Assembly: GCA_002118135.1 (NCBI GenBank)
Contig: BDIU01000140.1
Location: 186,001-250,000, forward strand
Reading direction: 5' to 3'
DNA from: Trebouxia sp. TZW2008
Taxonomy: Eukaryota; Chlorophyta; Trebouxiophyceae; Trebouxiales; Trebouxiaceae
Length of the DNA stretch: 64,000 bases
Shown here: one piece after another, positions 44,551 to 57,800 of the stretch
How positions within the stretch are numbered: the stretch's first letter is position 1
Layout of the letters: the number at the start of each line of letters is the position of its first letter
Notes under the pieces: model-generated
Told to the model about the DNA's origin: nothing
Seen by the model: the letters and a program-made list of their open reading frames with translations, nothing else
The model's database searches: none
Position numbers and translations under genes: made by a program

Positions 44551-47500
44551 ATGTCTCTCCTGACGTCAAGTCTGCAATCAGCTAAGTTGATCCACCCGTC
44601 AAAGTCGACTCCTGTATGCTCGCCGAAGGCCAAGCCACATCAAGTTTGCGGTGGGTACACCCATGCATCACTCAACACATGTTGTAAACTGCGCCGGATG
44701 TGCTTGCGACATTTGTCTCGTGCATGTTTGGACAGCCCGGTGCCCACTGCAGTGCCATGGTCAGCGATGAACGCTGGTATTTTGGCGTCAAGCGTCATCG
44801 CAATGTGGGCTGAGCTCCTTCGGGTTTGCAGGTCGGGCAGGTCGACCCAGTAAACCCGCGCAGCGGAGACTTCCTCGGGTGGTTACTCTCGCAGCTAACA
44901 AGGAAGGCGCAGGCTCTGAACAAGGCAGACTGCTTCGAGATGCCTTGGAATTCAACAGACCTGACAATGCACCGCAGCAATCAACTTCGGCAAAGTTTGA
45001 CAGCCTCGTCGACTACAAGCCTGGACAGGTGCTGGGTGGCAAGTACACATTGGTGGAAACAGTTGGACGAGGGAAAGCTGGTGTCACATACAAGGTCAGT
45101 AGTCTACTTGCTGTCAGTAGCTCTACTTGGTGTCAGTTGCTCTACTTGGTGTCGGTACATATACTAGTGCTACGGTCTTCTCACAGGCTCATGACATGTT
45201 CGCAATGCTCATGCTAATGCTGCCTTCTTCGGCTGAGTTGCTACAGACAGCCGCAATGCGTATGCTGATGTGGCTGTCGTTGTGTGAGTTGATATATACA
45301 TGGCTCACAGCCAGCATAAGTCACCAGTGGCTGTTCCTTGATTGGAGATGTTGCGCAAGCTTGCTCATTGCGACTACTGTTACAATTGCTGATGTCATGA
45401 TAGCTGGGATTGTATACTTGCAGGCTGAAAGGCCAGGTGGTGGACTGGTCGCCATCAAGGCTCTGTCCTTGCGCAGCATGCAAGGGGATTGGCAGCAGCT
45501 AGAGCTATTTGAGAAGGAGGCCAATGCTCTGCGCAGCATGAACCACCCTGGCATTCCTGCCTACAAGGACTACTTTGAAGTGGACAATGATGGTGACAGG
45601 GCATACTTCCTGGTTCAGGTATGCTTTGCACAAGTTTGTATGACTTGATTCTCATGATTGGCACCGCATTGCTGTGGTGTCATGCCTACAGTCAGTTCTA
45701 GAGGTTATGACCTTTGCAACTTGCGATTGTTACAGTGTGTGTTGCCATGCTATATTTCACAGACCTGCTGTTGTCAAATGCGCGTCGATAGAGCCCAATA
45801 TGGCTTGGTGATGGACTGTCACAGTGCTACTGGTTGCTTGCATGTGCTAAACGCTTTCTACTGGCTGTGATATGTTTGACATATGCTCTGTTAGTTTTGA
45901 GATTTGCTTGAAAGATGTTCTGCTATTGTGGCAGGAACTGGTTGAGGGCAAGAGCCTGGCAAAGATGGTGGAAGCTGGCTGGAAGCCCACTCAGAAAGAA
46001 GTTGAGCGCATTGCTGATGAGCTGCTCAGCACACTGGCATACTTACAAGAGCAGAAAGTGAGCATGCATGACATGTCCAAGGTCCTGGATTGAGTTATTG
46101 CAAGCGATGTATGCATGATCAGCAGTGCACATGCTGTCACAAATGCTCTGCTGTGTGTGATGATCAAAGTTAGTGTCGTCTCATGTCATTGCTGTGACTT
46201 TGCCACCTTGGTTTGATGCTCATTTTCATTTGCTGGTCAGCTGGTCAGTCATCCAAGCTCTCTTTGACAGGCCTACTGCACACATTTGCCTGACCCCTGT
46301 TTCCTGATTTGCTGATCATTGTGAATGGTGTGCAGATTGTACATCGCGATGTCAAGCCAGAGAACATCATCCTGCAAGGTGGCAAGCCTGGAGGCAAGGT
46401 CTTCCTAGTGGACTTTGGCGGCATCCAACAGGGCAACAAAGATGTGGCAGACAGTGAAGTGGTAGACACAGGCACTCTTGTAGGCACCTACGGTTACATG
46501 GCTCCAGAGCAGCTGAGAGGCTCAGTCAAACCGGCTTCAGATCTGTTTGCTTTGGGTGGCACCCTGCTATACCTGCTGTCAGGTATGGCAGCACAGCCAT
46601 TGCTTATCTGCTTCCTGTCTGTTCATGCTGTGGATAAAATTTGAGTCCTACGCTGTATTGCAGCCTGCATAGTCTCGTGTGCAGAATGCTGCTGTGGCAT
46701 TGACAGGCCTGCTTCTGACCTATGCGCTTTGCGTGGGCCCTTATTGTACCTGCTGTCAGGTATAGCAGGTTGGTCTCAATGACTTGTTGAGTGTGTTTGT
46801 ACTTATTCAGGCTGCAGACGCTTTTGTCTAAGCCACTTTGCAATTTCTCCTGTCTTCTGTGGTGCATGAGGTCTTGCAATTGCATCAACATGCGGCAGCT
46901 AATTGCAGTTATTAGCATTGCTCATCAGGTCAAGTTGTTCTAGCTGCCTGAGTTTGGCAAAAGTGCTTGTGCACAGTATGTTTTGGCTGACTCCATGTGC
47001 TACACTGTACACCCTGCCTTCTCATCATTGACAGCTTTGGTCAATATTGATGATTCACAGCATTGACAGCTTTGATCAGTATGCATGTTTCACATCATTG
47101 ACAGCTTTGATCAGTATGGATCATCCACGTTTGTTCCAACATCAGTGTCTAAGCAGTAGCACCGACTTGCATTGTTCACTGTGTTGTGCTTTGTTGTGTT
47201 CATGCTTGCATGCTGATGGTGCTGTAACACAATGCAGGTGAGATGCCAAGCTCCTTCCCTCAGCGCCGCCTTCAGATAGACTTCAGCCAAGTGGACATGA
47301 GCCCCCGCCTAAACAGACTACTCCAAGGTCTGCTGCAGCCTGCCTGGGAAGACAGGCTGACAGCCACACAGGCCAAGGCAGTGCTGGCAGGGACTGCACC
47401 CAGCAGCAGACAGCAGTCACAAGGGCAGCGGCAGCAGCAGCAGAAGGGATGGAACGTTTTCAATGAAGGTGCTTGGGAAGATAGGCGGCAAAGATCAAGG

Positions 47501-48458
47501 GGCTCTAGCAGCAGTCAGGTGAGGCTTCTTGTTTTGTTGTTGCTGGATTTTGAGGGTGCTTTTGCGTTCTGTGTAAGTGTGATGCCTTTGCTGCAGTGCA
47601 TTGACTTGCATTCTGTGGGGTTTGGTGTATGTTCTGCAGTGAGTTGAGATGCACTTTGTGAGGTTTGATGCACTCTGTGAGGTCTGGTGCCTGTGCTGCA
47701 GCGAATTGTCTCTGGCTGTCTTCCCTGTTCAAGCTTGGTGCCTGGGCTGTGATCAATGCCTGTGCTGCTGTGTGTGCAATTCATGATGCCTGTGCTGCAA
47801 TGTTTTGTGTGCATATGGTATGTGTTCAGAAGCTAGCCCACCGTCAGCAATCGAATGCCTTGAGTACAGTCATTGCTGTACTGCTTGCCATATTTTGCCT
47901 GGATTGTGACGCAAGGGCTCAGGGGTTTTGTCTGCTTTGCAGAGGAACAACAATGAGCAAGAGCAAGAGGCAGCATCCACTTCAGGCCGTGATCAGCGTC
48001 AAAACCCAGACTTGGGACCGTTTGGCAACCCTCTTGTCCTTGGCCTGTTGAGCGCGTTTCTCCCATTACCCTTGAGACCCCTTGCATGGTGGCTTGCCTT
48101 AGCGCAGCTCGGCAACTCTGGCAAAAGGGCAAGGCGCAGCAGATCAGCATCAACTACAGATTCAGAGGCGAGCACATCTGGCAGTGATGACTCAGACTGG
48201 ATGTCTGGCAGTCAGAGGCAGCAGGAAAGAGGCTTTGGGTTTAGTGATGGGCCTGCTGATGATACCAGGAACGAGTCAGAGATGACTGATGAGGAGCAGG
48301 AGGCTTTGAGAAGGCGAAGAAGACAGCAGCAGATGGCTGCAATGCAGCAGCAGCAAATGTTGTTGAGCATGATGCGCATGATGGGTGGTGGCATGGTATA
48401 CAGAGGGGGTCCCTTTGGCAGGCGTGAGGGGTTTGGCAGGGATCCTTTCATGTTCTAG
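44551..48458 (+). CDS. Ser/Thr protein kinase, probably plastid-targeted, cyanobacterial-like
   Basis: Exons 44551-44650, 44832-45094, 45424-45618, 45935-46057, 46336-46582, 47238-47518, 47943-48458; every join keeps phase, giving 574 residues. The first ~65 residues are Ser/Lys/Arg-rich with few acids, like a transit peptide. Kinase landmarks: Gly loop VGRGKAGVTYK (~110), VAIK Lys at ~133, HRDVKPENI with Asp at ~232, VDFGG at ~253, MAPEQL at ~283. All catalytic residues are present. After the kinase comes a Gln/Arg-rich linker, a hydrophobic segment (LGLLSAFLPLPLRPLAWWLA) that may be a membrane hairpin, a Ser/acid-rich stretch, then a Met/Gln/Gly-rich tail. LVQELVEGKSLAKMVEAGW recalls cyanobacterial Ser/Thr kinases. 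Substrates are unknown. The gene diverges from an HSP20 gene. Confidence 0.85.
46690..46765 (+). pseudogene. Copy of the 3' end of kinase exon 5, with donor
   Basis: CCTGCTTCTGACCTATGCGC and TTGTACCTGCTGTCAGGTAT repeat the end of the exon at 46582 with its GT donor, but the frame is altered (GGTGGC to CGTGGG). Confidence 0.6.
47025..47125 (+). repeat. Three copies of a ~37-bp unit
   Basis: CATTGACAGCTTTGATCAGTAT recurs three times in the intron before kinase exon 6. Confidence 0.6.
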
Positions 48459-49049
48459 ATGTGTTCAGACTTCCTTTCAGCCTTTGGAGGGTGCCTCATC
48501 AGTATCTAGTGTGACATGCCACTGTGCTTTGCGCAGACCTCTGGTTGAAGTTTCAGGCCTTTGTTGTTGTTTCAGGCTTTGTTGATCATCTTAGGCTACA
48601 TATGCATCCCTCTGTGTGTTTAGCAAGTAACTTGTGTGTTTCCCAGTAGTTCGGACCCTTGTGTGATCTCATTGATACACGAGTCTGAACACTGCCAAGT
48701 CAAAGTATGCAACATACTATACTATACTAGTAGTAGCAATGACTGACTTGGCTTTCATCCGTCATCTGGTGTCACACTTGTAATCTTACTCTCTCCACAA
48801 ATTTGTGAAATAGACTAGTACTGTGCATAAACAGTCAAAATGTACGCTTGACTGTCAGTGCCTGCATACCTATTAGAGAGAGTAATCTTCAATGCTTCAG
48901 CCAGCCAACAAGGCTCATCGGATGTGCTAAACAGTGGCAATGACTGTATGTCCATGAGATCCAGGCAGTGTATGACACAGTGAAACACTCCCAAATAATC
49001 ATGTTGCGCGAAGGAACGCATGTTATGACCGCAGCCCTCAAACAAACGA

Positions 49050-50040
49050 GCATATATTTACAGCTTTGACCACTGACCATTTGCTATTACTAAGCATTTC
49101 CAGGGTTATGTCAGCATTTGTCATGGGGCGTACATGACTAAGCAAGGAGAGAGCCTCACATAATCCTGTAGCTCCCCATGCCAGATTTTATTATGAATCT
49201 GAAAGCAGGGGGGATCTATTCAGGTCCCAAACCCTACATACACACTGCTACCCCTGCTTCCCGTACCATTTATTCTTATTTTAATCAGATTATACTTATA
49301 GTACTTAGTAGAGTAGAAGTAACGCTCAGCTCCCCGGCTCCCCAGTAAAGTCTACAGAATCCTGAATAACTCACAGTTCTGAGGCTGAGAAAGAAGTTCA
49401 TGGGGAGCTGCTGAGCTGGGAAGCTTGATAAAACCACGTGAAAAAAGGGGAAATGGAGGTTGCTCAGAGTTCAGCATCTCAGGAGGGAGTGAGTGGAAAC
49501 GTGCTGAGCTGGAAAGGTTACTCAAACCATGTGAAACCAGGGTCGCACACACACCCCCTGTTTTCGCAAGCGGCGCTGCCCTTGTGCACAACCTCAACAG
49601 TTTTACTCTAACGTAATACAATCAAATTCAAACTTTTGACTTTCTGCACGCAGTGCTAGTGACAGCTGTACGCAGTGGCTACAAAGGCTGTACACAGAGC
49701 GCGCAGAGTTCACGCGCTGACGCTACAGACATGTGGCGCTGATCCTACAGAAGTTGCACACAGTTTCTGCAACAGTTGGGCCAGAAAACCTATTTGAAAT
49801 CTCCAGCTTCTGAGAGAGAAGAGAGAGAGAATAATTTTACATGCTTTAGCCAGCCAACAAGGCTGATCACATGTGCCACACTGTGGCAATGACTATAAGT
49901 CCATGAAATTCAGGCAGTCTATGACATAGTGATAGAATTCTCAAAGGATGACATAATCTTGGTCTTTTCCGCGTGCAGACACGTGGAGTTCTGATTTCTT
50001 TTAGATTCTGTCTGTAGCTACAGTAGGGTGGCTGACTTGA
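49050..50040 (+). repeat. ~0.9-kb dispersed repeat, copy B
   Basis: Colinear with copy A at 5795-6660, with an insertion near 49820-49940 that repeats sequence found at 48880-48970 (CCAGCCAACAAGGCT, ATGACACAGTGA). The triplicated TGTCCCAG of copy A is replaced here by GCTCCCC repeats. Confidence 0.65.
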
Positions 50041-50736
50041 ACACTACTTCAGGAAAAGGAAAAAGGAACATACTACGCCGCGAGGCGTCTTATGAGGAGG
50101 CCTTAGATAGACCAGGGCGTCCTGTCGCTGCTCTCACTGAGTCATATCCCAGAACTCTTGTTCTGAAAGAGAGTAGGAAGTCTCCTCAGGATCGGCTTAA
50201 TCCGAGGCACTGCTACACATGCCTTGATTCCTGATTTCCCTTTAAAATTTCTGCACGTTGATAAAGACCACTCAAGAATCAACGAAGTACCATTGCAATC
50301 AGATTGCAGTTCTTAATTGCCAATTCACTGTCTTCACAACAATGTGAATGTGAATGTTGTGAATGTTGTCATATTGAGTGCGCTTGATCGTGAAAACAGC
50401 ACAGACATGCCATGTTGCCAGCCAGCAAGAAGATGGGCAAAGCGATTCAATTCCTCTGAGTACCAGCTACTTGAAGCAAACTTCACCTTTGTAAAGCTGT
50501 TTCTTTCACTATGCTCTGTTCCAATTTTTCCAAATATCAAGATGAAGAAACAGTTTAGACAGCAGGTCTGCCTATCACTAGCATCAAATCTTTTGCGCAA
50601 GTGAAGACAGCAAATTTGCTACTTTGCAAGCACACCTGGTTTTGACATTGCAAATCAATAAGCATCAATGAGTGGTTATTGAAGTATGGAGTCTATGTTG
50701 CACAAGCTTGATTGCCACCCAGATAGGATGGAGTTT

Positions 50737-51042
50737 TCAAGAGACTTGGATGCTTGACAAGTGCTGTTGAACATTGTATGCTGGCAGCAGCACAGCTTGA
50801 GCTTGAGAAAAGTTGACAAGCACAAAATCTACAAAATGCCTCAGCATATCTGCCTCTTGTTGGGTTTCACAATACTCTGCTAGGCACTCATCAAGCTGTT
50901 CTCGCGTACAGACAAATGCTTTGTTTTTTTTAGCTATATGGAAAGGAAGCAGCTGTCTCAACCAGTCCACAACCAGGAACAATACTGCTACACTGTTCCC
51001 TGAGGAGTTCTTTGCCACGGGTCTCTTCATATTCTTTCTCAA
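50737..51042 (-). CDS. Orphan open reading frame, unknown
   Basis: A 101-residue frame with mixed, protein-like composition (AFVCTREQLDECLAEYCETQ, MLRHFVDFVLVNFSQAQAV). It may be an exon of a transposon gene. No family is recognised and no partner exon is evident. Confidence 0.25.
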   Translation of the reverse strand: MRKNMKRPVAKNSSGNSVAVLFLVVDWLRQLLPFHIAKKNKAFVCTREQLDECLAEYCETQQEADMLRHFVDFVLVNFSQAQAVLLPAYNVQQHLSSIQVS

Positions 51043-52439
51043 AATTTCTTGTCAGGTCATTTTGACCGGACATGCATGTCATTTAGACAGCATGCGGGAT
51101 GTGTGCTCAGGTGGGCAACACCTGAGACTAGACAAAGCCGCTCTGCAGATGCTGAGTATTGACGCCTTGCAAACAGCAATGTATTGATATTGCATACACT
51201 TGTTGGCATTGTTGTGCCAGTTGTGCCCCTGCAGCACGTGTTGCCTGTCATATGCATGTCGCCTCAGGAGATGTTCATAAACATTTCGTTAAATGCTTGC
51301 ACCAATTTTGCAGGGAAGTAGGCTGAAGCGAGAAGGCAGCTCAACAGCTGAACCACTGCCATTCACAGGTGCCATTAGCTTTGAAGTCTCAAATGCAGAT
51401 AGCTTGAAATGAAGCAGATACATTGCTGAGCTTGCCTGTCACAAGCTGTGATAGACTGAGCATTGCTTGCGTAAATGAGCATGCTGAATCCGCCAAGCCA
51501 CAGTATCATAAGTCTCTGCAAGTGGGTCTGATTCAGCTGGGCATTGCAGGATAAACCCTGAGCCACCACTGCATTCATCTTAGACCCCACGTGACGCTAC
51601 TATATGTCTACACGTGACCACCACGACATGCTGTTCATTCACAACTTTGCGAGCCATTGTTATACAGATGCATGCAGTGTGAGACCAATGGGCAAGCCAG
51701 ATACGCTCTCACAACATTGGTTTTACGGCACAGAGTGTTTGTGTTTTGCTTCATGGGACCTAGGATTGGTTATCAGCAAGATAGGTTTCAGAATTGGGCA
51801 TTTGACTGAGGTCAGCTCATGCTCATCCAGTGTCTTGTGGTGCACAGACAGCAGTCATATATCTGCCCATATCTTGTGCAAGCAGACCATGTAAAACATG
51901 GACAGCTTGTGATTGCGACATAATATGCGATGGCGGATCAGCTGCAATAGTGAAAGTGGCAGACTGTGCCAGGCTGGGCTGGACTTGAAGACAGTGTCAA
52001 GTTACTTGACTCAAGAGAGAATGGTCTAGTCGCACAGATTCCCTTTGATGCAATTGTTCATAACTGCAACAGGTGTGTCATACATGTCTTGGCTCATGGC
52101 CAAGTCAAAGTGCTTAGACAGCTTCTTGTTTGCGGCAATGACTATTTTCTCGCTTGCCTATATGTAGTGGGATGAACAAGGTTTGTTCTGATGCCAGCAA
52201 AATTTGTGATGCAAGCTGAGTCAGCAAGCACTCATTGGTTGCCTGGCGGATGTAAGAGCTGAGCATTGCTGGTGCGTTGGGGGGCATGCTAAGTGAGCAG
52301 AGTCACAGAATCATAAGGCTCGACATGTACAGAATCTGATGAGTCTGATTCAGCTGAGTGTTGCAGATGAGCTCTGAGCCACGACCGAGTCCATCTGAAA
52401 ACCTAGCTGATGCTGCTGGTTGTCTATAAACCACCAACC

Positions 52440-54150
52440 TTGAGCACTGCCTGACTCTCTTTGCTTGCTGCAGCAATGTTGCCGTGATCAGAAAGTGCGG
52501 GTGCATGCCTGTGGCGATGCGGCACTGCTTGCAAACCTTCCCTTGCCGCTTGCAGCGCTACTGCTTTGGCAATGCAGCCCAGACAAGCCTTGCCTGTGGA
52601 GACAGTACACCTTCGGGCATGTGATCGCCAAGCTCAAATGGCAGGTTCTTAAATTCTGTCCATGCTTGCTGCAGTACGCAGATGTGACCAGCCGTACTGA
52701 CGATTTCTTCCTTCAACCTGTGCTGCACTACAGCTCTACATCACTGGCCAACAACACTGCCTGGACCTCTGCGCATTGCTTGCAGCACTGCTTGACTCTC
52801 ATTGCTGGCTTCAGCGGTCTTGCTGCAACCTTGCAGCTAGGACCAGGCTGGCTTGAGGCTGCAACTGCAGCCACAGCATGTCTTCACCAGAAAGTGCAGG
52901 TGCATGACGGTGGCAATTGCCTGCAGCACTGCCTGACCCTCTTTGCTTGCTGCAGCGACGTTCTTGTAACCAGGAAAGGCAGCTGCATGCCTGTGGCGTG
53001 CAATATTGCCTTAGACTCTTTGCTTGCTGCTTGCAGCGCCACTGCTTTGGCACTGCAGCCCAGACAAGCCTTGCCTGTGGAGGCATTACAACTTTGGGCA
53101 TTTGATCAACAAGCTCAAATGGCAGGTTCTCAGATCTTGTGCATGCTTGCTGCAGCAGATGTGACCAGCCTTACCTGCTGTCAGCTTTCATTCGAGCCTG
53201 CAACCTGTTCAGCATTGCAGCTCTGCATCCACTGGCAAACAACACTGCCGGGACCTCTGCATGCTATTTGCAGCTTTGCCTGACTCTTTTTGCTGGCTGC
53301 ATCAATGTTGCTGTAACCTTGCAGCTAGGACCAGGCTGGCTTGAGGCTGCAACTTCAGTCACAGCATGTCCTTACCAGAAAGTGCAGGTGCATGACGGTG
53401 GCAATTGCCTGCAGCACTGCCTGACTCTCTTTGCTTGCTGCAGCGATGTTGCTGTAACCAGGAAAGGCAGCTGCATGCTTATGGGGTGCAAGACTGCCTG
53501 GGACTCTTTGCTTGCTGCTTGCAGCGCCACTGCTTTGGCACTGCAGCCCAAACAAGTCTTGCCTGTGGAGGCGTCACACCTTTGGGCATTTGATCAACAA
53601 CCTCAAATGGCAGGTTCTCAGATCTTGTGCATGCTTGCTGCAGCAGATGTGACCAGCCTTACCTGCTGTCACTTTTCACTCGAGCCTGCAACCTGTTCAG
53701 CATTGCAGCTCTGCATCACTGGTCAACAACACTGCCTGGACCTCTGCAAGTTACTTGCAGCTTTGACTGACTTTCTTTGCTGGCTGCAGCGGTTTCGCTG
53801 TAAGCTTGCAGCCAGGACCGTCCTGGCTTGAGGCTGCGACTTCAGTCACAGCGTGTCCCATACAGAAAGCGCAGGTGTATGACTGTAGCAATTGCTTGCA
53901 GCAATGCCTGACTCTCTTTGCTTGCTGCAGAAATGTTGCTGTAAGCAGAAAGTCCAGGTGCATGCTTGTGGCGATGCAGCACTGCCTGCGACTCTTTGCT
54001 TGCTGCTTGCAGCGCTACTGCTTTGGCACTGTATCTTTTTAGATTTAGGCAGCCCAGACAAGCCTTGCCTGTGGAGGCATTACACCTTTGGATTTTGATC
54101 AACAAGCTCAAATGGCAGGTTCTTAGATTCTGTCCGTGCTTGCTGAAACA
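52440..54150 (+). repeat. 488-bp tandem satellite-like array, ~3.5 copies
   Basis: The phrase AAAGTGCAGGTGCATGACGG starts at 52891 and 53379, and a variant (AAAGCGCAGGTGTATGACTG) at 53866, giving periods of 488 and 487. A related partial unit opens the array at ~52490. Each unit is internally repetitive (CTCTTTGCTTGCTGCAG occurs twice). Because 488 is not divisible by three, the long ORFs here (52465-53283, 53139-53831) change frame between units and are not called as genes. Confidence 0.8.
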
Positions 54151-54820
54151 TTCCTCACGTCTTTCCGATGTCTTTTGTAGTCTTGTAGTTATAGGTTAAA
54201 TTCACATCATTTCAGAGAAAATTCGGTAAAATATACGATGTTGCACAGCAAAGATTCAGACAAAACACAAGAAAAATCAACAAAATTGCACACAAACCCA
54301 CACCCACTGCTTGCAGCGAAATATGATCGTCATATTTACGTGACTACAAAATACACCCAAAACGTCGTCGGAATTGGGAAACGTCAACAATGCAGATAAA
54401 AGAAAACTTTGTCAGAATCGCTGTACTTACATAGACTTGTAGGCACGGTCGGTCAACTCTATTCCTCTTCATCGTACGATATCACCTCTTCACATGACAT
54501 CCAGTGCTTTCTTCTTGAGCAACAACATCAGACCCTGGACCGATGGGAAGACAATGCACCTCCTGCTTGTACCGCCTGCTGGAATCTTCTTCACCAAGTC
54601 AACTTTAAGACGAGCGACCTAAAGGTGTCAACAATGTCATCTTCTGTGCTCCCTCTGAAACATTGCCCCATAAAGTAATTCATGACGCAATCATAACACA
54701 CCTTGCTACCCTAGCAAGCCAAGAAAGTCCCTGCTTTGGTCAGAACACAAAAGAAAGATGCTGTTCACTGAGACAACATCTGCTATGTTGCCGTGACAAG
54801 TCTTGCCCTGTTGCACAAGC

Positions 54821-57800
54821 TCATGCTGCTACAGCGCTCTTTGCAGCATTGTTGCCAGTCTGCTCGACGCTCTTTCTGCTGACAGCTGAATCCATGACAT
54901 CCAAGTCTTCACTGCCCCAGCAGGCCAAGAACGCCCCTGCTTTCACATAGCTAGGCTTGCTGCTGTCCTTACTCTGCGTCTTTGGAGACTCGTCTTTGAC
55001 TGAGGCGTCGGTCAGATCTGCAGAAGGGAACATGCCTGTGCTAAATTGGTGTTGTTGCTACCATGCTTGATGATGCGAGGCGTGCTTATGTCCTTAAATG
55101 CCTCAGCAGCTGCAGGATGCACTAACATGACAGAAGGCAGACTGCTGACGCGGATCACTTCAGTTTTAGCACCACTGCTTGTCTGGAACAACAAGACACA
55201 ATCAACAGCATAAAAATGCTGGTGATCATCAGGAACAGCAATTTATCACAAACATGGCACCGCTCATCAGTTCAGCATGAGCACTGCAATGTTTGGTAGC
55301 AGCACCTACAGAACCCCACTACCCTGAGACACCATGCTACAATAACTTCACAATTACAATTTGGCAGACAGCAATTGATACACTCACACTCACCCACACA
55401 CCTAAGACTTGTGCTGAGACGTGCAATAATCGTATATTGCAATTGTACCTATGACCATCTCAGCTGTTGTTAGCAACCATGCTTGTTGTGATTATGATTG
55501 CTGTTATAACTTTTACTGTTATTCACATCATTATTTATTGCAGTATCAATACCAAGCATGAGTTGGGCATGCTCACCATCAGGCATCTCCTGACTAACAA
55601 TCTTGCCCCGCTTGGTGACCTTACAGATGTTCTCACACAGCTTGGTGACTGGCTTGGGGGCAAAGAAGGCTGGCAGAGCCTCTAAGCCCCCAGGCATGTG
55701 CTTGTACACCCCGCTGCTGTACTTGAGCATGCCGTGGTCGCTGATGCAGGAGCGCAGCAGGGTGTGCCAGGGACGATGCTGCAGCAGCAGATCATCCCTC
55801 TTGATGTGGATCACACCTGGAACGTGCTTGTACCTAAACATGCATGCTGGGTGAGTATGGGAATTGCTGTATTTCAGCATGCTGTGGTCGCAGAGCAGAA
55901 ACGCAGCATGATCTGCCAGGGACGATGCTTCAGCAGCAGATTGTCCCTCTTGATGTGAATGACGCCTGGCACATGCTTGTACCTGCACATGCCACATGCA
56001 CCACATTCCAGCACTGACAGCAACAGGAATCACATGCGTGTCAATGATCATGGTTGCACAAGTCGTCATGCAATTGATAATGCAAATGAAGATCATTTTT
56101 GCAACATCTGACAAGGGTACTACTGATGATGACATGAGTTCAAAAAACGAAAGTGATGATAATGCCTTTGGTCACCACATGAATCATGCATGACAGATGT
56201 AGCACAGAGTAAAGGCAGCTAGAGGGCTTACAGGAGGGAGGGTGGGAGGGCGGGGACTGGGTCAAAGCCGTGGACGAGGCGCAGTGAGGTGCCAACCAGG
56301 GCGTTGAAGGCCTTGCCAAACACCTTATTGGCCACGCGCGGACTGCCAAATGTAATGCACCGGATGTCTGCATCTGGGTACTCTAAGGCAGACCAAGCAG
56401 CACCTGCATGACATCAGACATGCCTTTGTCGGAGACAGGCATTGCTGATGTGCAATGGATACATGGCTCAGCATGATGGGTACTGTGAGCAGTATCAATC
56501 TGTATCAGTTGTGCTGCTGCATGAGCAAGTTCTGCTCAGGAACTGTCTGTATAGCCTGCAAGAGTGCTTATACTGCTGTTTGCCGACTGTTGCATCTGTT
56601 ATACTACATGAGCCACAATGTTGCCTTGTAGTGCTTGATGCCTACCAGGGGCCTTTGGTGCACATCCTTGCATACATTCACTGCTGAACACCTGTCACAA
56701 GCAAGTCACGCCAGCAGATGACATGCAAGCTTCAAGCTTGAGCTGTGACTTGGGGGCAGTCAAACTCTATCAACAGTCTAGCACAAGCAAAATCAGAAGC
56801 ACAGCAATGCAGGGCAGAGCCAAATCGGATCAGAACCAGAACAGAACATAGCATGGCATGCTACAGCACAGTACAAGACAGCACAGCACAGCAGGCATTC
56901 AAGAATGCCACAAATGACAACATTGTCACGTTGGGAGAAGGCGGGGGCAGACCTAGGGTGGCAAGGGCTCCCCCCAGAGAGTGGCCACAGCAGATGATCC
57001 TGTTGGGGGTTTCACCCCCTGACAGCTCCTTCAGCACTGCCGCCATGTTGGTTTCAGCTCTGTCTGGGTGACACACAGCAGCAAACTGCTGCAGAAATCC
57101 TGCGTGCAGACAGCAACACTGTTATGAGCATATGTAGAGCAGCCTGTGGGGTGCGCTGACAGACTTGTTCAATGAGCGCTTCAGTTTTGGGTATTGACAT
57201 GGGTTCCATGTGAATGCATACCCAAGAATGATATGGGACAACACACCTCAGCTTAACTTTATTGCTGCTGTAAACACCACAGAATTTGCTGAAGGTGATT
57301 TCTCTGGCTGGCTCAGCAAAAGGTATCCATGGGATATGCTCAAGATTATGATCGGGTTGCATGGACACACGGCGTATGCCAAACAGGACGTGGGGATGGG
57401 GGAGGTGGGGGGGTTGGGGGGTCACAGGGTACCTAGGTGGGCCTTGACACCAGGGTAGAGCTCCTGAAGGTAGTCCACGTTGCGGCTGAAGATCTTGACG
57501 TCCTGCAGCCCGTCCTGCTTGCTTGCTGTGCCCCGGAACGCAAAGATGGCTGTGCCGCCCGCCAGCCATGCTACATGCACCTGCAGTACAGTAATGACTC
57601 TAGTGAATTCACATTCCAGCAAAGGTGCTAGATTTGTGTAGCCGAAGTCCTACTTGCCAAGCTGGCTTGTTCTGCACCTACATTCCTTGCAAATATGGGT
57701 CAAGTGCACATCAGAGTACAGCAATATTGAGCAAAAGGCATCAGTGATCATGACAACAGATGCTGAGTAATGTTCAGTTTCATGAAGGGTCATGGTTATG

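Larger units (their letters stand above)
48459..52400. other. Stretch dominated by repeats; no confirmed gene
   Basis: Contains repeat copy B and an orphan open frame at 50737-51042. Other ORFs (50317-50604, 51604-51894, 51966-52175) lack recognisable domains or splice context. Confidence 0.4.

Noticed and set aside
52465..53831. Two long Cys/Leu-rich ORFs (272 and 230 residues)
   Set aside because: They lie in the 488-bp array, whose period shifts frame from unit to unit; Leu/Cys richness follows from the TGC/CTG-rich repeat.
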